Below are positions 40,298 to 50,957 of a stretch of 64,000 nucleotides of DNA, in pieces; position 1 is the stretch's first letter; every line of letters begins with the position of its first letter. The notes under the pieces were generated by a model. That model had not been told where the DNA came from. It ran no database searches and worked only from the letters and a program-made list of their open reading frames with translations. The stretch is from Rhodovulum sp. ES.010. Its GTDB lineage: Bacteria > Pseudomonadota > Alphaproteobacteria > Rhodobacterales > Rhodobacteraceae. The stretch lies in the NCBI RefSeq assembly GCF_900142935.1, contig NZ_FSRS01000001.1, positions 1,684,001 to 1,748,000 of the forward strand. Reading direction: 5' to 3'. The position numbers were made by a program, and so were the translations under genes.

Positions 40298-40963
40298 ATG
40301 ACCCCGCTGATCACCGGCGCAAACCGTGGCATCGGGCTGCGCCTGTTGCAGGACTACGCCGCCGAGGGCCTCTCGCCCATCGGCACCACCCGCGCCGACG
40401 ATGCGCCGCGGGTGGACGGCGCGCGCTGGGAAGCGCTGGACGTGACCGACGCGAAGCAGCAGAAGGCGCTGGCCGGAAAGCTGTCGGCCCAGCCGGTCGA
40501 CCTGCTGATCTGCAACGCCGGCCAGTTCCTGGACAAGCACGAGGCGCTGGAGACCGGTTATCCGCCGGCGATGTGGGCGCAGACCTTCGCCACCAACGTG
40601 ACCGGCGTCTTCCTGACGATCCAGGCGCTTTTGCCGAACCTCCGGCTGGCCGCGCGGCCGCGGATCGCGGTGATCTCCTCGACGATGGCCTCCTCGGAAC
40701 GCGCGCCGGGCGGCTCCTACATCTACCGCGCGTCCAAGGCGGCGGCCGTCAATCTCGGCCGCAACCTGGCCGCCGATCTGAAACCGATGGGCATCGCGGT
40801 CGGCATCTATCACCCCGGCTGGGTGCGGACCGACATGGGCGGCGCCGGGGCCGATATCGACGTGGCCGACGCCTCGGCCGGCCTGCGCGCGCGCTTCGAG
40901 GTGCTGAGCCTCGACACCACGGGCTGTTTCGAAACCTGGGACGGCCGCCCGCATTCCTATTGA
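40298..40963 (+). CDS. Short-chain dehydrogenase/reductase
   Basis: A 221-residue SDR. The nucleotide loop is TGANRGIGLRLL, the structural NAG motif is ICNAGQF, and the active site has Ser in VISSTMAS with YRASKAAAVNL supplying Tyr-x3-Lys. Length is short for the family; it resembles CsgA-type SDRs. Substrate unknown. AAGGAG lies upstream. Confidence 0.9.
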   Translation: MTPLITGANRGIGLRLLQDYAAEGLSPIGTTRADDAPRVDGARWEALDVTDAKQQKALAGKLSAQPVDLLICNAGQFLDKHEALETGYPPAMWAQTFATNVTGVFLTIQALLPNLRLAARPRIAVISSTMASSERAPGGSYIYRASKAAAVNLGRNLAADLKPMGIAVGIYHPGWVRTDMGGAGADIDVADASAGLRARFEVLSLDTTGCFETWDGRPHSY

Positions 40964-41026
40964 GCTTGGCCGGGCCTTGGCCTAGAGGGGGCCGGAAGTG
41001 CAGGCGGGGGGCGCAGAAGGCGGGCA

Positions 41027-42265
<1,239 letters not shown>

Positions 42266-42276
42266 AACGGGGGCCG

Positions 42277-44526
42277 ATGCCCGAGGACCAGACCGACAGC
42301 GCCAGCCGCAGGTTGCTCGGCCGCCTGCGCGAGGCCCTCGCCGAGCCGGGCGCGGGCCAGGAACGGCTTGACCGCATCACCAGCATCATCGCCGAGCAGA
42401 TGGGCACCGACGTGTGCTCGATCTACCTGCTGCGCGATGCCGACACGCTGGAACTCTGCGCGACCGAGGGGCTGAAACCCGAGGCGGTCCACCAGACCCG
42501 GCTCAGGATCGGCGAGGGCCTCGTGGGCCGGGTGGCCAAGACCGCCCGCCACGTCAATACCGGCAACGCCCCGCAGGAACGCGGCTTCCGCTACATGCCC
42601 GAGACCGGCGAGGAGATATTCTCGTCCTTCCTCGGCGTCCCGGTCCAGCGGCTGGGCGAGCGCATGGGCGTGCTGGTCGTCCAGTCCAAGCAGGGCCGGC
42701 AGTATTCCGAGGACGAGGTGTACGCCCTCGAAGTCGTCGCCATGGTGCTGGCCGAGATGACCGAGCTCGGCGCCTTCGTCGGCGAGGGCGAGGCGCTGGC
42801 CGCGCTGCACCAGCGCCCGGTCATGATCCAGGGCACCGTGGGCCAGGAGGGCGTCGCCGTGGGCCATGTCTGGCTGCACGAGCCCCGCGTGGTCATCGCC
42901 AACCCCATCGCCGACGACCCCGACACCGAACTGGCCCGCCTGCACGCGGCGGTGGACCGGCTGCGCGTCACCGTCGACGAGATGCTGAACGCCGCCCCCG
43001 GCACCGACAAGGACCAGCTCCAGGTGCTGGAAGCCTACCGGATGTTCGCCAATTCCCGCGGCTGGAAACGCCGGATGGAGGAGGACATCGCCCGCGGCCT
43101 GTCCGCCGAGGCGGCCGTGGAAAAGGAACAATCCGCCGCCCGCGCCCGGATGCAGACCGTGCCCGACCCCTACCTGCGCGAGCGGCTGCACGATCTCGAC
43201 GACCTCTCGAACCGGCTCTTGCGCATCCTCACCGGCCAGGGCGAACGCACCGGCGCCGAGCGCCCGGCCGACCCGATCCTGATCGCGCGCAATATCGGGC
43301 CCGGCGAATTGCTGGATTACGGGCGCAGCTTGCGCGGCATCGTGCTGGAAGAGGGCTCGGTCGGCAGCCACGCCGCCATCGTCGCCCGTGCGCTGGCGAT
43401 CCCGCTGGTCATCCATGCCGGCCGGATCACCGCCGAGGCGCTGAACGGCGACCCGATCCTGCTGGACGCCGAACAGGGCGTGGTCCATCTGCGCCCCGAG
43501 GAAAGCGTGGCCAACGCCTTCGCCGACAAGATGGCGATGCAGGCCAAGGCGCAGAAACGCTATACCACGATCCGCAACGAACCCGCGCTGACGCTGTGCG
43601 ACACGCGGATCGGCCTGCACATGAATGCCGGGCTGATGGCCGACCTGCCCTCGCTCGACAGTTCCGGCGCCGAGGGGGTGGGCCTCTTTCGCACCGAGCT
43701 GCAGTTCCTGACCCGCCCGCAGGTGCCGCGCCGGGCCGAGCTTGCCGCGCTCTACTCGCGGGTGATGGATGCCGCCCAGGGCAAGCGCGTCGTCTTCCGC
43801 ACCCTCGACATCGGCTCGGACAAGGTGCTGTCCTACATGAAGCCGCAGGACGAGCCGAACCCCGCGCTCGGCTGGCGCGCGATCCGGGTGGGCCTGGACC
43901 GGCCGGGCATGATGCGGATGCAGCTTCAGGCCCTGATCCGCGCGGCGAACGGCCGGCCGCTGACGGTAATGTTCCCGTTCATCGCCCAGCTCGACGAATT
44001 CCGCGCCGCCCGCGACCACCTGCTGCGCGAGATCGACCGCGAGGAACGGCTGGGCCGCGCCCTGCCCGAGAAGGTCGAGATCGGCGCGATGGTGGAAACC
44101 CCCAGCATGGCCTTCGCGCCGCGCCAGTTCTACGAGATGGCCGATTTCATCTCGATCGGCGGCAACGACCTGAAACAGTTCTTCTTCGCCGCCGACCGCG
44201 AGAACGAGCGCGTCCGCCGCCGCTACGACACGCTCAACGTCAGCTTCCTGACCTTCCTCGAACAGATCGTGAAGCGCTGCGAGGATACCGACACGCCGCT
44301 GAGCTTCTGCGGCGAGGACGCCGGCCGCCCGGTCGAGGCGCTGTGCTTCGCCGCGATGGGGTTCCGCACGCTGTCGATGCGCCCCGCCTCCATCGGCCCG
44401 GTCAAGCACATGCTGCGCAAGAGCGATCTCGGCGAGGCCCGCGCGGTCATCGACGCTGCCCGCGCCAGCGGCGCGCAATCGGTGCGGCCCGCGGTGATGG
44501 ACTGGCTGCGCCGCCGGGGCGAGTAG
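42277..44526 (+). CDS. ptsP: Phosphoenolpyruvate-protein phosphotransferase of the nitrogen PTS (EI-Ntr)
   Basis: A 749-residue regulator. Residues 15-165 form a GAF domain (SIIAEQMGTDVCSIYLLRD), which in this family senses glutamine. An EI N-terminal helical domain follows, with the phospho-acceptor His in GSVGSHAAIVARALAIP. The PEP-binding barrel has GLFRTELQFL, RTLDIGSDKVL, GAMVETPSMA and SFCGEDAG. It phosphorylates NPr and starts the regulatory PTS. Confidence 0.95.
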   Translation: MPEDQTDSASRRLLGRLREALAEPGAGQERLDRITSIIAEQMGTDVCSIYLLRDADTLELCATEGLKPEAVHQTRLRIGEGLVGRVAKTARHVNTGNAPQERGFRYMPETGEEIFSSFLGVPVQRLGERMGVLVVQSKQGRQYSEDEVYALEVVAMVLAEMTELGAFVGEGEALAALHQRPVMIQGTVGQEGVAVGHVWLHEPRVVIANPIADDPDTELARLHAAVDRLRVTVDEMLNAAPGTDKDQLQVLEAYRMFANSRGWKRRMEEDIARGLSAEAAVEKEQSAARARMQTVPDPYLRERLHDLDDLSNRLLRILTGQGERTGAERPADPILIARNIGPGELLDYGRSLRGIVLEEGSVGSHAAIVARALAIPLVIHAGRITAEALNGDPILLDAEQGVVHLRPEESVANAFADKMAMQAKAQKRYTTIRNEPALTLCDTRIGLHMNAGLMADLPSLDSSGAEGVGLFRTELQFLTRPQVPRRAELAALYSRVMDAAQGKRVVFRTLDIGSDKVLSYMKPQDEPNPALGWRAIRVGLDRPGMMRMQLQALIRAANGRPLTVMFPFIAQLDEFRAARDHLLREIDREERLGRALPEKVEIGAMVETPSMAFAPRQFYEMADFISIGGNDLKQFFFAADRENERVRRRYDTLNVSFLTFLEQIVKRCEDTDTPLSFCGEDAGRPVEALCFAAMGFRTLSMRPASIGPVKHMLRKSDLGEARAVIDAARASGAQSVRPAVMDWLRRRGE

Positions 44527-44556
44527 CGACCCGCGACCGCCGGCCGCCCAGCCGCC

Positions 44557-45714
44557 TCAGGCGCGTTCGGCGATCGCCGCGGCGAAACGTTCGAACAGGT
44601 AATAGCTGTCCTGCGGCCCGGGGCTCGCCTCGGGGTGATACTGGACCGAGAACACCGGGCGGTCGGTCATCCGAATCCCGCAGTTCGAGCCGTCGAACAG
44701 CGAGACATGGGTTTCCTTCACGCCCTCGGGCAGGGTCTGGCTGTCCACGGTGAACCCGTGGTTCATCGAGGTGATCTCGACCTTGCCGGTTTCCAGGTCC
44801 TTCACCGGGTGATTCGCCCCGTGATGGCCGTGGTTCATCTTGATCGTCTTCGCGCCCAGCGCCAGCGCCAGCATCTGGTGACCGAGGCAGATGCCAAAGA
44901 GCGGCACGTCCTTTTCCAGCACCTTGCGGATCATCGGCACCGCGTAGTCCCCGGTCGCCGCCGGGTCGCCCGGCCCGTTCGACAGGAACACCCCCTGGGG
45001 GTCCAGCGCCAGCACGTCCTCGGCGGTGGCGGTCGCGGGCAGCACCGTCACCTCGCAGCCCGCCGAGGCGAGGCAGCGCAGGATGTTGCGTTTCGCGCCG
45101 TAGTCGATGGCGACCACCCGGTGCCCCGGCCCCTCGCGGCGGGTGTAGCCCTCGGGCCAGGCCCAGCGCATCTCGTCCCACCGGTAGCTCTGGGCGCAGG
45201 TGACCTCGCGGGCGAGGTCCAGCCCTTCGAGCCCGCAAAAGCCGCGCGCCTTGGCCACCAGCGCCTCGATGTCGAACCGGCCCTCGGGATCGTGGGCCAG
45301 CGCCACATGCGGCGCCCCCTGCTGGCGGATCGCACGGGTCAGCCGCCGCGTGTCCACCCCGCCGATCCCGATTCGGCCCCGCTTCGCCAGCCATGCCGTC
45401 AGCGGCTCGGCCGCGCGCCAGTTGCTGGGCTCGGTCGGGTCCCATTTCACCACCATGCCGGCGGCGACCGGCTCGGCGGTCTCGTCGTCCTCTGCGTTCA
45501 CGCCGACATTGCCCACATGGGGAAAGGTGAAGGTCACGAGCTGCCCCGCATACGAGGGGTCGGTCATGATCTCCTGGTAGCCCGTCATCGCGGTGTTGAA
45601 GCACAGTTCGGCCACCGTCTCGCCGGTGGCGCCGAAGCCCTGGCCGTAGAACACGGTCCCGTCGGCGAGCGTCAGGCAGGCGGTCGGGCGGGGGCTGGCG
45701 GCGGCGGGCGACAT
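44557..45714 (-). CDS. carA: Carbamoyl phosphate synthase small subunit
   Basis: A 385-residue glutamine amidotransferase supplying ammonia for carbamoyl phosphate in arginine and pyrimidine synthesis. The N-terminal CarA domain has LADGTVFYGQGFGATGE and SNGPGDPAAT. The class I amidotransferase triad has the Cys in LFGICLGHQML and the His in VQYHPEASPGPQD. ATG 45714 is chosen as the first codon before conserved sequence; the frame extends 17 codons further without support. Divergent from the GatB/YqeY gene. Confidence 0.96.
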   Translation of the reverse strand: MSPAAASPRPTACLTLADGTVFYGQGFGATGETVAELCFNTAMTGYQEIMTDPSYAGQLVTFTFPHVGNVGVNAEDDETAEPVAAGMVVKWDPTEPSNWRAAEPLTAWLAKRGRIGIGGVDTRRLTRAIRQQGAPHVALAHDPEGRFDIEALVAKARGFCGLEGLDLAREVTCAQSYRWDEMRWAWPEGYTRREGPGHRVVAIDYGAKRNILRCLASAGCEVTVLPATATAEDVLALDPQGVFLSNGPGDPAATGDYAVPMIRKVLEKDVPLFGICLGHQMLALALGAKTIKMNHGHHGANHPVKDLETGKVEITSMNHGFTVDSQTLPEGVKETHVSLFDGSNCGIRMTDRPVFSVQYHPEASPGPQDSYYLFERFAAAIAERA

Positions 45715-45830
45715 CGGGACTCCTCGGGCGGGGGATCGCGCGCAAACTAGGGGGCGCCGCGGCAAGAATCAAGGGGCGCGGCAAAAAGCAAAATTCCGCA
45801 ATTTCAATTACTTGAAAGAAAACGCCGGGC

Positions 45831-45859
45831 TTGCCTGCCGCCGGGGGGCGCACTATTTT
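45831..45859 (+). promoter_or_regulatory. Probable promoter of the GatB/YqeY gene
   Basis: TTGCCT (45831-45836) and TATTTT (45854-45859) are separated by exactly 17 bases and end 37 bases before the ATG, in an A/T-richer stretch between carA and the YqeY gene. Confidence 0.5.
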
Positions 45860-45896
45860 CGCCAACTCGATGCCCCGGGCACGAAAGGCGACAGGC

Positions 45897-46355
45897 ATGG
45901 ATCTCAGAACCCGCATAGCGACGGCCCTGAAGACGGCGATGAAGAACAAGGAGGCCGAGCGCCTCGCGACGCTGCGCCTCATCAACGCCGCGATCAAGGA
46001 CCGGGACATCGCGCTGAGGGGCGAAGGCCGCGAAGACGGCGTCACCGACGCCGAGGTGCTGGCGATCCTGGGCCGCATGATCAAGCAGCGCCACGAAAGC
46101 GCGCGCGCCTACGAGGAGGCGGGCCGGCTCGACCTCGCCGAGAGCGAGCGGGCCGAAATGGCGGTGATCGAGGACTTCCTGCCCCGCCAGCTCACCGAGC
46201 AGGAGATCCACGACGCGATCGAAGCCAAGATCGAAGGCCTCGGCGCGGAGTCGATCCGCGACATGGGCCGGGTGATGGCGGCGCTGAAGGCCGATTATGC
46301 CGGGCGGATGGATTTCGGCACCGTCGGGCCGATGGTGAAGGACCGGCTGGCCTGA
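45897..46355 (+). CDS. GatB/YqeY domain-containing protein
   Basis: A 152-residue protein of the YqeY family, related to the tail domain of the amidotransferase subunit GatB (MDLRTRIATALKTAMKNKEA; LRLINAAIKDRDI; IEDFLPRQLTEQEI; IRDMGRVMAALKADYAGRMD). It is thought to bind tRNA-like structures; the exact function is open. The carA-yqeY divergent arrangement is common in this family of bacteria. Confidence 0.93.
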   Translation: MDLRTRIATALKTAMKNKEAERLATLRLINAAIKDRDIALRGEGREDGVTDAEVLAILGRMIKQRHESARAYEEAGRLDLAESERAEMAVIEDFLPRQLTEQEIHDAIEAKIEGLGAESIRDMGRVMAALKADYAGRMDFGTVGPMVKDRLA

Positions 46356-46550
46356 GCGCCCCGCACCGGCCTGCGGCATCCTGCCCCCCCCGTCGCGTGG
46401 CCGACCGGGCTTGCGGGGGCGGCAGGAGATGCCATCTAGGGATACACGGTCGTGCGCGAACACAGGGTCGGCGCCGCGACGCATCTTGCGCTTTCGCCCC
46501 CCGGGCGGCGGCGCTAAGCTGGACCCGGGGATCGAGACAGGAACCTGAGG

Positions 46551-46916
46551 ATGCTGAACAGCCTCAAGCGAAGCGTCAACAACTACACGAGGACCGTGAA
46601 ACCGCACGAGTGGCCCGCCGTGGCGCTGCGCGGGGCGGCGCTGGTCCTGATCGTGAGCCACCTGATCGCGTTCTTCTTCATCTACTCGCACATCATCTTC
46701 ATCTCGACCGGCGTGGTGATGGGCCTGTTGCTAGCGCGCGAGATGTACGAGGATCTCGCGCAGCGGTTCTTCCGTCTGAAGGCGGAGGAATACGAAAAGG
46801 ACCTGATGGAGTTGCACGAGCGGGAGCATCCGCAGCATCCCGACGAGGACCCCTCGCTTCTGATCGAGGGGCGCGCCTCGATGAAGGACATCAGCGAGCG
46901 CAACTCCAGGCGCTGA
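46551..46916 (+). CDS. Small membrane protein of unknown function
   Basis: A 121-residue protein with an amphipathic N-terminus, a hydrophobic block at about residues 26-65 that can form two membrane segments (GAALVLIVSHLIAFFFIYSH; IIFISTGVVMGLLLA), and an acidic, charged C-terminal helix (RFFRLKAEEYEKDLMELHER). No family recognised. The 195-base gap upstream contains no gene. Confidence 0.65.
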   Translation: MLNSLKRSVNNYTRTVKPHEWPAVALRGAALVLIVSHLIAFFFIYSHIIFISTGVVMGLLLAREMYEDLAQRFFRLKAEEYEKDLMELHEREHPQHPDEDPSLLIEGRASMKDISERNSRR

Positions 46917-46994
46917 GCCGTCCGGCCGCGGCGGCGGCGCGCGCCCGGGGCCCGCGGGCCCGGGGCGACGCCTGCCCTGCCCCGCAAGGCGCCG

Positions 46995-47672
46995 TCAGGC
47001 CGGCGGCAGGTCGTGGCCGACCATCCCGAACACCGCGTCGAAGCTGCGGTCCAGCGCCACGTCGAGATCGGCCATGCCGACCGGCAGCCCGAGATCCACG
47101 AGGCTGGTGACCCCGTGCTCGCGGATGCCGCAGGGCACGATCCCCTCGAAATGCGACAGGTCGGGGTCGACGTTGATCGCCAGGCCGTGGAAACTCACCC
47201 AGCGCCGGAGACGCACGCCGATCGCGGCGATCTTGTCCTCGCGCGGCGCGCCGGTGGGCCCCGCGCGCAGGTCCGGGCGCACGACCCAGACGCCGACCCG
47301 GTCGGGCCGCGTCTCGCCGACCACGTTGAACTCGGCCAGCGCCGCGATGGTCCAGGCCTCCAGCGCCCGGACGAAGCGGCGCACGTCGCGCCCGCGCCGG
47401 CCGAGGTCGAGCATCACGTAGACCACCCGCTGACCGGGTCCGTGATAGGTGTATTGCCCGCCGCGCGGGCTGCGGAACACCGGAAACCTGTGCGGGTCGG
47501 TCAGATCCTCCGGCCGGGCGGACGTGCCCGCGGTGTAGAGCGGCGGGTGCTCGACCAGCCAGATCGCCTCCTCCGCGCGGCCCGCGGCGATCGCCTCGGC
47601 GCGCGCCTCCATCTCCCGGCAGGTCTCCTCGTAGGGCGCCAATCCGTCGAATACTCGCCATTCGGGGCGCAT
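46995..47672 (-). CDS. lipB: Lipoyl(octanoyl) transferase
   Basis: A 225-residue enzyme moving octanoyl from acyl carrier protein to lipoate-dependent enzymes. The catalytic Lys is in [10 protein letters not shown] and the acyl-accepting Cys in [25 protein letters not shown] and [14 protein letters not shown] are family signatures. Full length. It stands alone and converges with the preceding membrane protein gene. Confidence 0.95.
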   Translation of the reverse strand: MRPEWRVFDGLAPYEETCREMEARAEAIAAGRAEEAIWLVEHPPLYTAGTSARPEDLTDPHRFPVFRSPRGGQYTYHGPGQRVVYVMLDLGRRGRDVRRFVRALEAWTIAALAEFNVVGETRPDRVGVWVVRPDLRAGPTGAPREDKIAAIGVRLRRWVSFHGLAINVDPDLSHFEGIVPCGIREHGVTSLVDLGLPVGMADLDVALDRSFDAVFGMVGHDLPPA

Positions 47673-47783
47673 GGTCGTCCTTTCCAGCCTTGACAGCTTT
47701 GCGGGCTGACCGCGACACTACTTCCACTCTGGCGCCCGCGCCGCCCCCGCGGACGGGGACCGCTTTTTGGGAGACATGGCATC

Positions 47784-49163
47784 ATGAAAAAGCAATTTGC
47801 AATGGCCTGCGTGGCGACGAGCCTGGTCGTCACCCCGGCCTCCCGCGCGGCGGCCGACGCGGGCGACATCGCGGGCGGGATCATCGGCGGGATCATCGGC
47901 GGCGCGATCATCAATGAGGCGACCAAGAAGAAGAAGGTCTACCGCAAGACCTATCGCCCCTCCTCCGGCATCTCGTCGGCCACCCGCGAGCAGAACCGCG
48001 AAGTGCAGACCTCGCTCAACTATTTCGGCTTCCCGGCCGGCACCGTGGACGGCGTGCTGGGCCGGAACTCGCGCAACGCGATCTCGCAGTACCAGGCCCA
48101 TATGGGGTACCCGGCCACCGGAAAGCTCACGCCCTATGAACGCGACTTCCTCGTCACCTCCTACCACCGTGCGATCGCGGGCGGGCCCAGCACCTCGCAG
48201 ATGATCGCGGCCAATCCGCAAGGCCCGCGCGGGCTGCTGAAGACCTACCAGCAGCAGCTTGCCACCGGCGGCATGATGGCGACGCAGCCGATGGCGCCCG
48301 CGCAGCCCGGCACCACCGTCGTGATCAACCCGCAACCGCAGGCCGCGCCGCAGGGGCCGGTCGCGGCCGCGGCCCCGGCCCTGTCGACCCTGCCCGCCGT
48401 GACGGCGACGGCCGCGGCCGGCGCGGACGGGGCGGCCAAGCCCGCGCTGCCGACCTTCCTGGGTCAGGGCGGCGGGCAGTCGCTCAACTCGCATTGCAAC
48501 AAGGTCAACCTGGTCACCAGTTCCAATGGCGGCTTCACCACGTCGGCCTCGATGACCGACGCCAGCTTCGCGCTGGAAGAGCAGTTCTGCCTCGCGCGCA
48601 CCTATGCCATCGCCGGGGGGGAGGAGATCGCCGCCAAGATCACCGGCGTCGGCGCGGACCAGATCGCCGAGCAATGCGCCGCCTTCGGCCCCGCCCTGAA
48701 GGAGCATGTCGCCGCGCTCTCCTTCGACCCGATGGACACGGTCGTGAAGGGCGTGCGCGGCTTCGTGCTGGAGTCCGGCATGTCGCCGGCCCAGCTGGCG
48801 GGCACCGCCAAGGTCTGCCTCTCGGTGGCCTACCGCACCGACAACATGGATGTCGCGATCGGCTCGGGGCTGCTGCTGGTGGCGCTGGGCGAGACGGTCT
48901 ATGCCGAACTCATGGGCCACCACCTCGCCCAGGGCTTCGGCACCGCCAGGCGGACGGACCTCGCGCTCGACTGGTACGATGCGGCGCTCGGCGCCGTCGA
49001 GAGCGGCACCGCGCCGGTCTTCGCCCCCGGCCAGCCGGAGCGGAGCGACCTGCTGCGCAATGCCGCCTACCGGGTGGGCGGCAGGTCCGACGGCGCCGCC
49101 GCCCCCGACGTGGCGAGCACGCCCCAGCCCGCCGCGCTGCCCACCTTCACGGTCGACAACTGA
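47784..49163 (+). CDS. Exported peptidoglycan-binding domain protein
   Basis: A 459-residue secreted protein. A signal peptide (MKKQFAMACVATSLVVTPAS) is followed by a glycine-rich segment (AGGIIGGIIGGAII) that could be membrane-inserting. A peptidoglycan-binding type 1 domain follows at about residues 70-115 (VQTSLNYFGFPAGTVDGVLG; YQAHMGYPATGKL). The rest is an Ala/Pro-rich linker and a helical C-terminal domain with conserved-looking Cys (LNSHCNKVN, EEQFCLAR, AEQCAAFG, AKVCLSV). No catalytic motif is visible, so a structural envelope role is likely. Confidence 0.8.
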   Translation: MKKQFAMACVATSLVVTPASRAAADAGDIAGGIIGGIIGGAIINEATKKKKVYRKTYRPSSGISSATREQNREVQTSLNYFGFPAGTVDGVLGRNSRNAISQYQAHMGYPATGKLTPYERDFLVTSYHRAIAGGPSTSQMIAANPQGPRGLLKTYQQQLATGGMMATQPMAPAQPGTTVVINPQPQAAPQGPVAAAAPALSTLPAVTATAAAGADGAAKPALPTFLGQGGGQSLNSHCNKVNLVTSSNGGFTTSASMTDASFALEEQFCLARTYAIAGGEEIAAKITGVGADQIAEQCAAFGPALKEHVAALSFDPMDTVVKGVRGFVLESGMSPAQLAGTAKVCLSVAYRTDNMDVAIGSGLLLVALGETVYAELMGHHLAQGFGTARRTDLALDWYDAALGAVESGTAPVFAPGQPERSDLLRNAAYRVGGRSDGAAAPDVASTPQPAALPTFTVDN

Positions 49164-49247
49164 CGCATGACACGACCGGGGGCGGGCCCGTCGCCCGCCC
49201 CGTCCGGCACCGCCCGCAGGCCCCGCGAGAAAGCGCGAAAATCCCCC

Positions 49248-49276
49248 TTCACATCGCCGGGCGAAGCGGCTATGTA
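49248..49276 (+). promoter_or_regulatory. Probable promoter of tRNA-Leu
   Basis: TTCACA (49248-49253) and TATGTA (49271-49276) have 17-base spacing and end 22 bases before the tRNA. Confidence 0.5.
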
Positions 49277-49298
49277 GCCGCCCACTACCAGATCACGT

Positions 49299-49385
49299 GC
49301 GGTCGTGGCGGAATTGGTAGACGCGCAGCGTTGAGGTCGCTGTGGGGTAACACCCGTGGAAGTTCGAGTCTTCTCGACCGCACCA
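49299..49385 (+). tRNA. tRNA-Leu(GAG)
   Basis: An 87-base tRNA. The acceptor stem GCGGTCG pairs with CGACCGC and is followed by encoded ACCA. The D-arm is TGGCGGAATTGGTAGACGC, the anticodon arm CAGCG-TTGAGGT-CGCTG gives anticodon GAG, a long class II variable arm (TGGGGTAACACCCG) follows, and the T-loop is GTTCGAGTC. Intact leucine tRNA reading CUC/CUU codons. Confidence 0.95.
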
Positions 49386-49777
49386 TCCCTTCCCGTCCAG
49401 CGACAGATCGGCCCGCCCCGCGGCGCAGCCTGACAGCGCGCTGTGCACCCGGCCGAACCACCGACCGAATTCTGTGCATCTGCCGCGCCGCACGACGGCC
49501 CCGCGCCGCCGCGGGCTGGCCTTCAGCGCCCCGCATTCTATTTTCCATGCATCCCGATCGCCGCCTCCGGCACGGCCGACCCGGCCCGCACGGCACGGCG
49601 AAAGGGCAAGAACCGACGCCGCAACATGCTGATATCATGGCACCATTCTGCGCCACCCATCGTTTCCAAGTTCTTCGTTGCACTCCGGGAAACTCGTGAT
49701 ACCGTCTTTTGCAAAGGACGAAGGGTCCGCAGAAAAGCGCGGCGCAAGAGACCGCGCGACACAACAGGGGGTTACGG
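49386..49777. other. 392-base intergenic region before the polyamine-type ABC operon
   Basis: No gene is evident. The stretch 49,630-49,720 is richer in A and T than its surroundings and may hold the operon promoter; TTGCAC at 49678-49683 is a possible -35 but no good -10 is correctly spaced. No riboswitch or terminator was recognised. Confidence 0.4.
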
Positions 49778-50875
49778 TTGACCGCTGCAACGGACAACGG
49801 GTTCGTGGTCTTCGACCGCGTCCAGAAAAGCTATGACGGCGAAACGCTCGTCGTAAAGGATCTCAACCTCGAGATCGGCCAGGGCGAGTTCCTGACGATG
49901 CTGGGGCCCTCGGGCTCGGGCAAGACGACCTGCCTGATGATGCTCGCCGGGTTCGAGACGGCGACCCACGGCGACATCCTGCTGGACGGCCAGCCGATCA
50001 ACAACATCCCGCCGCACAAGCGCGGGATCGGCATGGTGTTCCAGAACTACGCGCTGTTCCCGCACATGACCGTGGCCGAGAACCTGGCCTTCCCGCTGGA
50101 GGTGCGCAAGATCGGCAAGTCCGAGCGCGAGGAAAAGATCCAGCGCGCGCTCGACATGGTGCAGATGGGCGGCTTCGGCGGGCGGCGCCCGGCGCAGCTT
50201 TCGGGCGGCCAGCAGCAGCGCGTCGCGCTGGCCCGCGCGCTGGTCTTCGAGCCCGAGCTGGTGCTGATGGACGAACCGCTCGGCGCGCTCGACAAGCAGC
50301 TGCGCGAGCACATGCAGTTCGAGATCACGCGGCTGGCGCACAATCTCGGCATCACCACCGTCTACGTCACCCATGACCAGGTCGAGGCGCTGACCATGTC
50401 CGACCGCGTGGCGGTGTTCGACGACGGCCGCATCCAGCAGCTGGCCGAACCGGACGTGCTGTACGAAGAGCCGGAAAACAGCTTCGTCGCGCAGTTCATC
50501 GGCGAGAACAACACGCTGATGGGCAAGGTGAAGGAGATCAACGGCGATGTCTGCCTTGTCGAGCTCGACGACGGCGAACTGATCGACGCCAAGCCGGTCA
50601 ACGTGAAACGGCCCGGCGACCGCACCGTGGTCTCGATCCGGCCCGAGCGGGTCGAGATCAACCGCGAGCGGCTGGGCCCCGACGCGCACCTCGTCCATGC
50701 CGAGGTGCTGGAATTCATCTACATGGGCGACATCTACCGCACCCGGCTGCGGGTGGCGGGCAACGAGGATTTCGTCATCAAGACGCGCAACGCCCCCGAT
50801 CAGCGCCGGCTGAAACCCGGCGAGCATATCGAGATCGGGTGGCAGCCGCAGGACTGTCGCGCGCTGGATGTCTAA
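49778..50875 (+). CDS. Spermidine/putrescine-type ABC transporter ATPase
   Basis: A 365-residue PotA-like ATPase. Walker A is GPSGSGKTTCL, Q-loop VFQNYALFPH, signature QLSGGQQQRVALARAL, Walker B LVLMDEPLGALD, H-loop VTHDQVEA; a TOBE domain occupies the C-terminal quarter (VSIRPERVEINRE). I choose TTG 49778 as start because GGGGG lies 7 bases upstream and conserved sequence begins at once; no ATG fits. First gene of a five-gene operon. Confidence 0.9.
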   Translation: MTAATDNGFVVFDRVQKSYDGETLVVKDLNLEIGQGEFLTMLGPSGSGKTTCLMMLAGFETATHGDILLDGQPINNIPPHKRGIGMVFQNYALFPHMTVAENLAFPLEVRKIGKSEREEKIQRALDMVQMGGFGGRRPAQLSGGQQQRVALARALVFEPELVLMDEPLGALDKQLREHMQFEITRLAHNLGITTVYVTHDQVEALTMSDRVAVFDDGRIQQLAEPDVLYEEPENSFVAQFIGENNTLMGKVKEINGDVCLVELDDGELIDAKPVNVKRPGDRTVVSIRPERVEINRERLGPDAHLVHAEVLEFIYMGDIYRTRLRVAGNEDFVIKTRNAPDQRRLKPGEHIEIGWQPQDCRALDV

Positions 50876-50957
50876 GCGCGCGTCCAAGCCCCGCCGCCGG
50901 CCCGGCCAGGCGGGGCACAGACAAACCAACCGGGCCATCAACAAGGAGAGACTACCG

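Noticed and set aside
49386-49777. A riboswitch before the polyamine-type operon
   Set aside because: No recognisable aptamer pattern or expression-platform hairpin was found.
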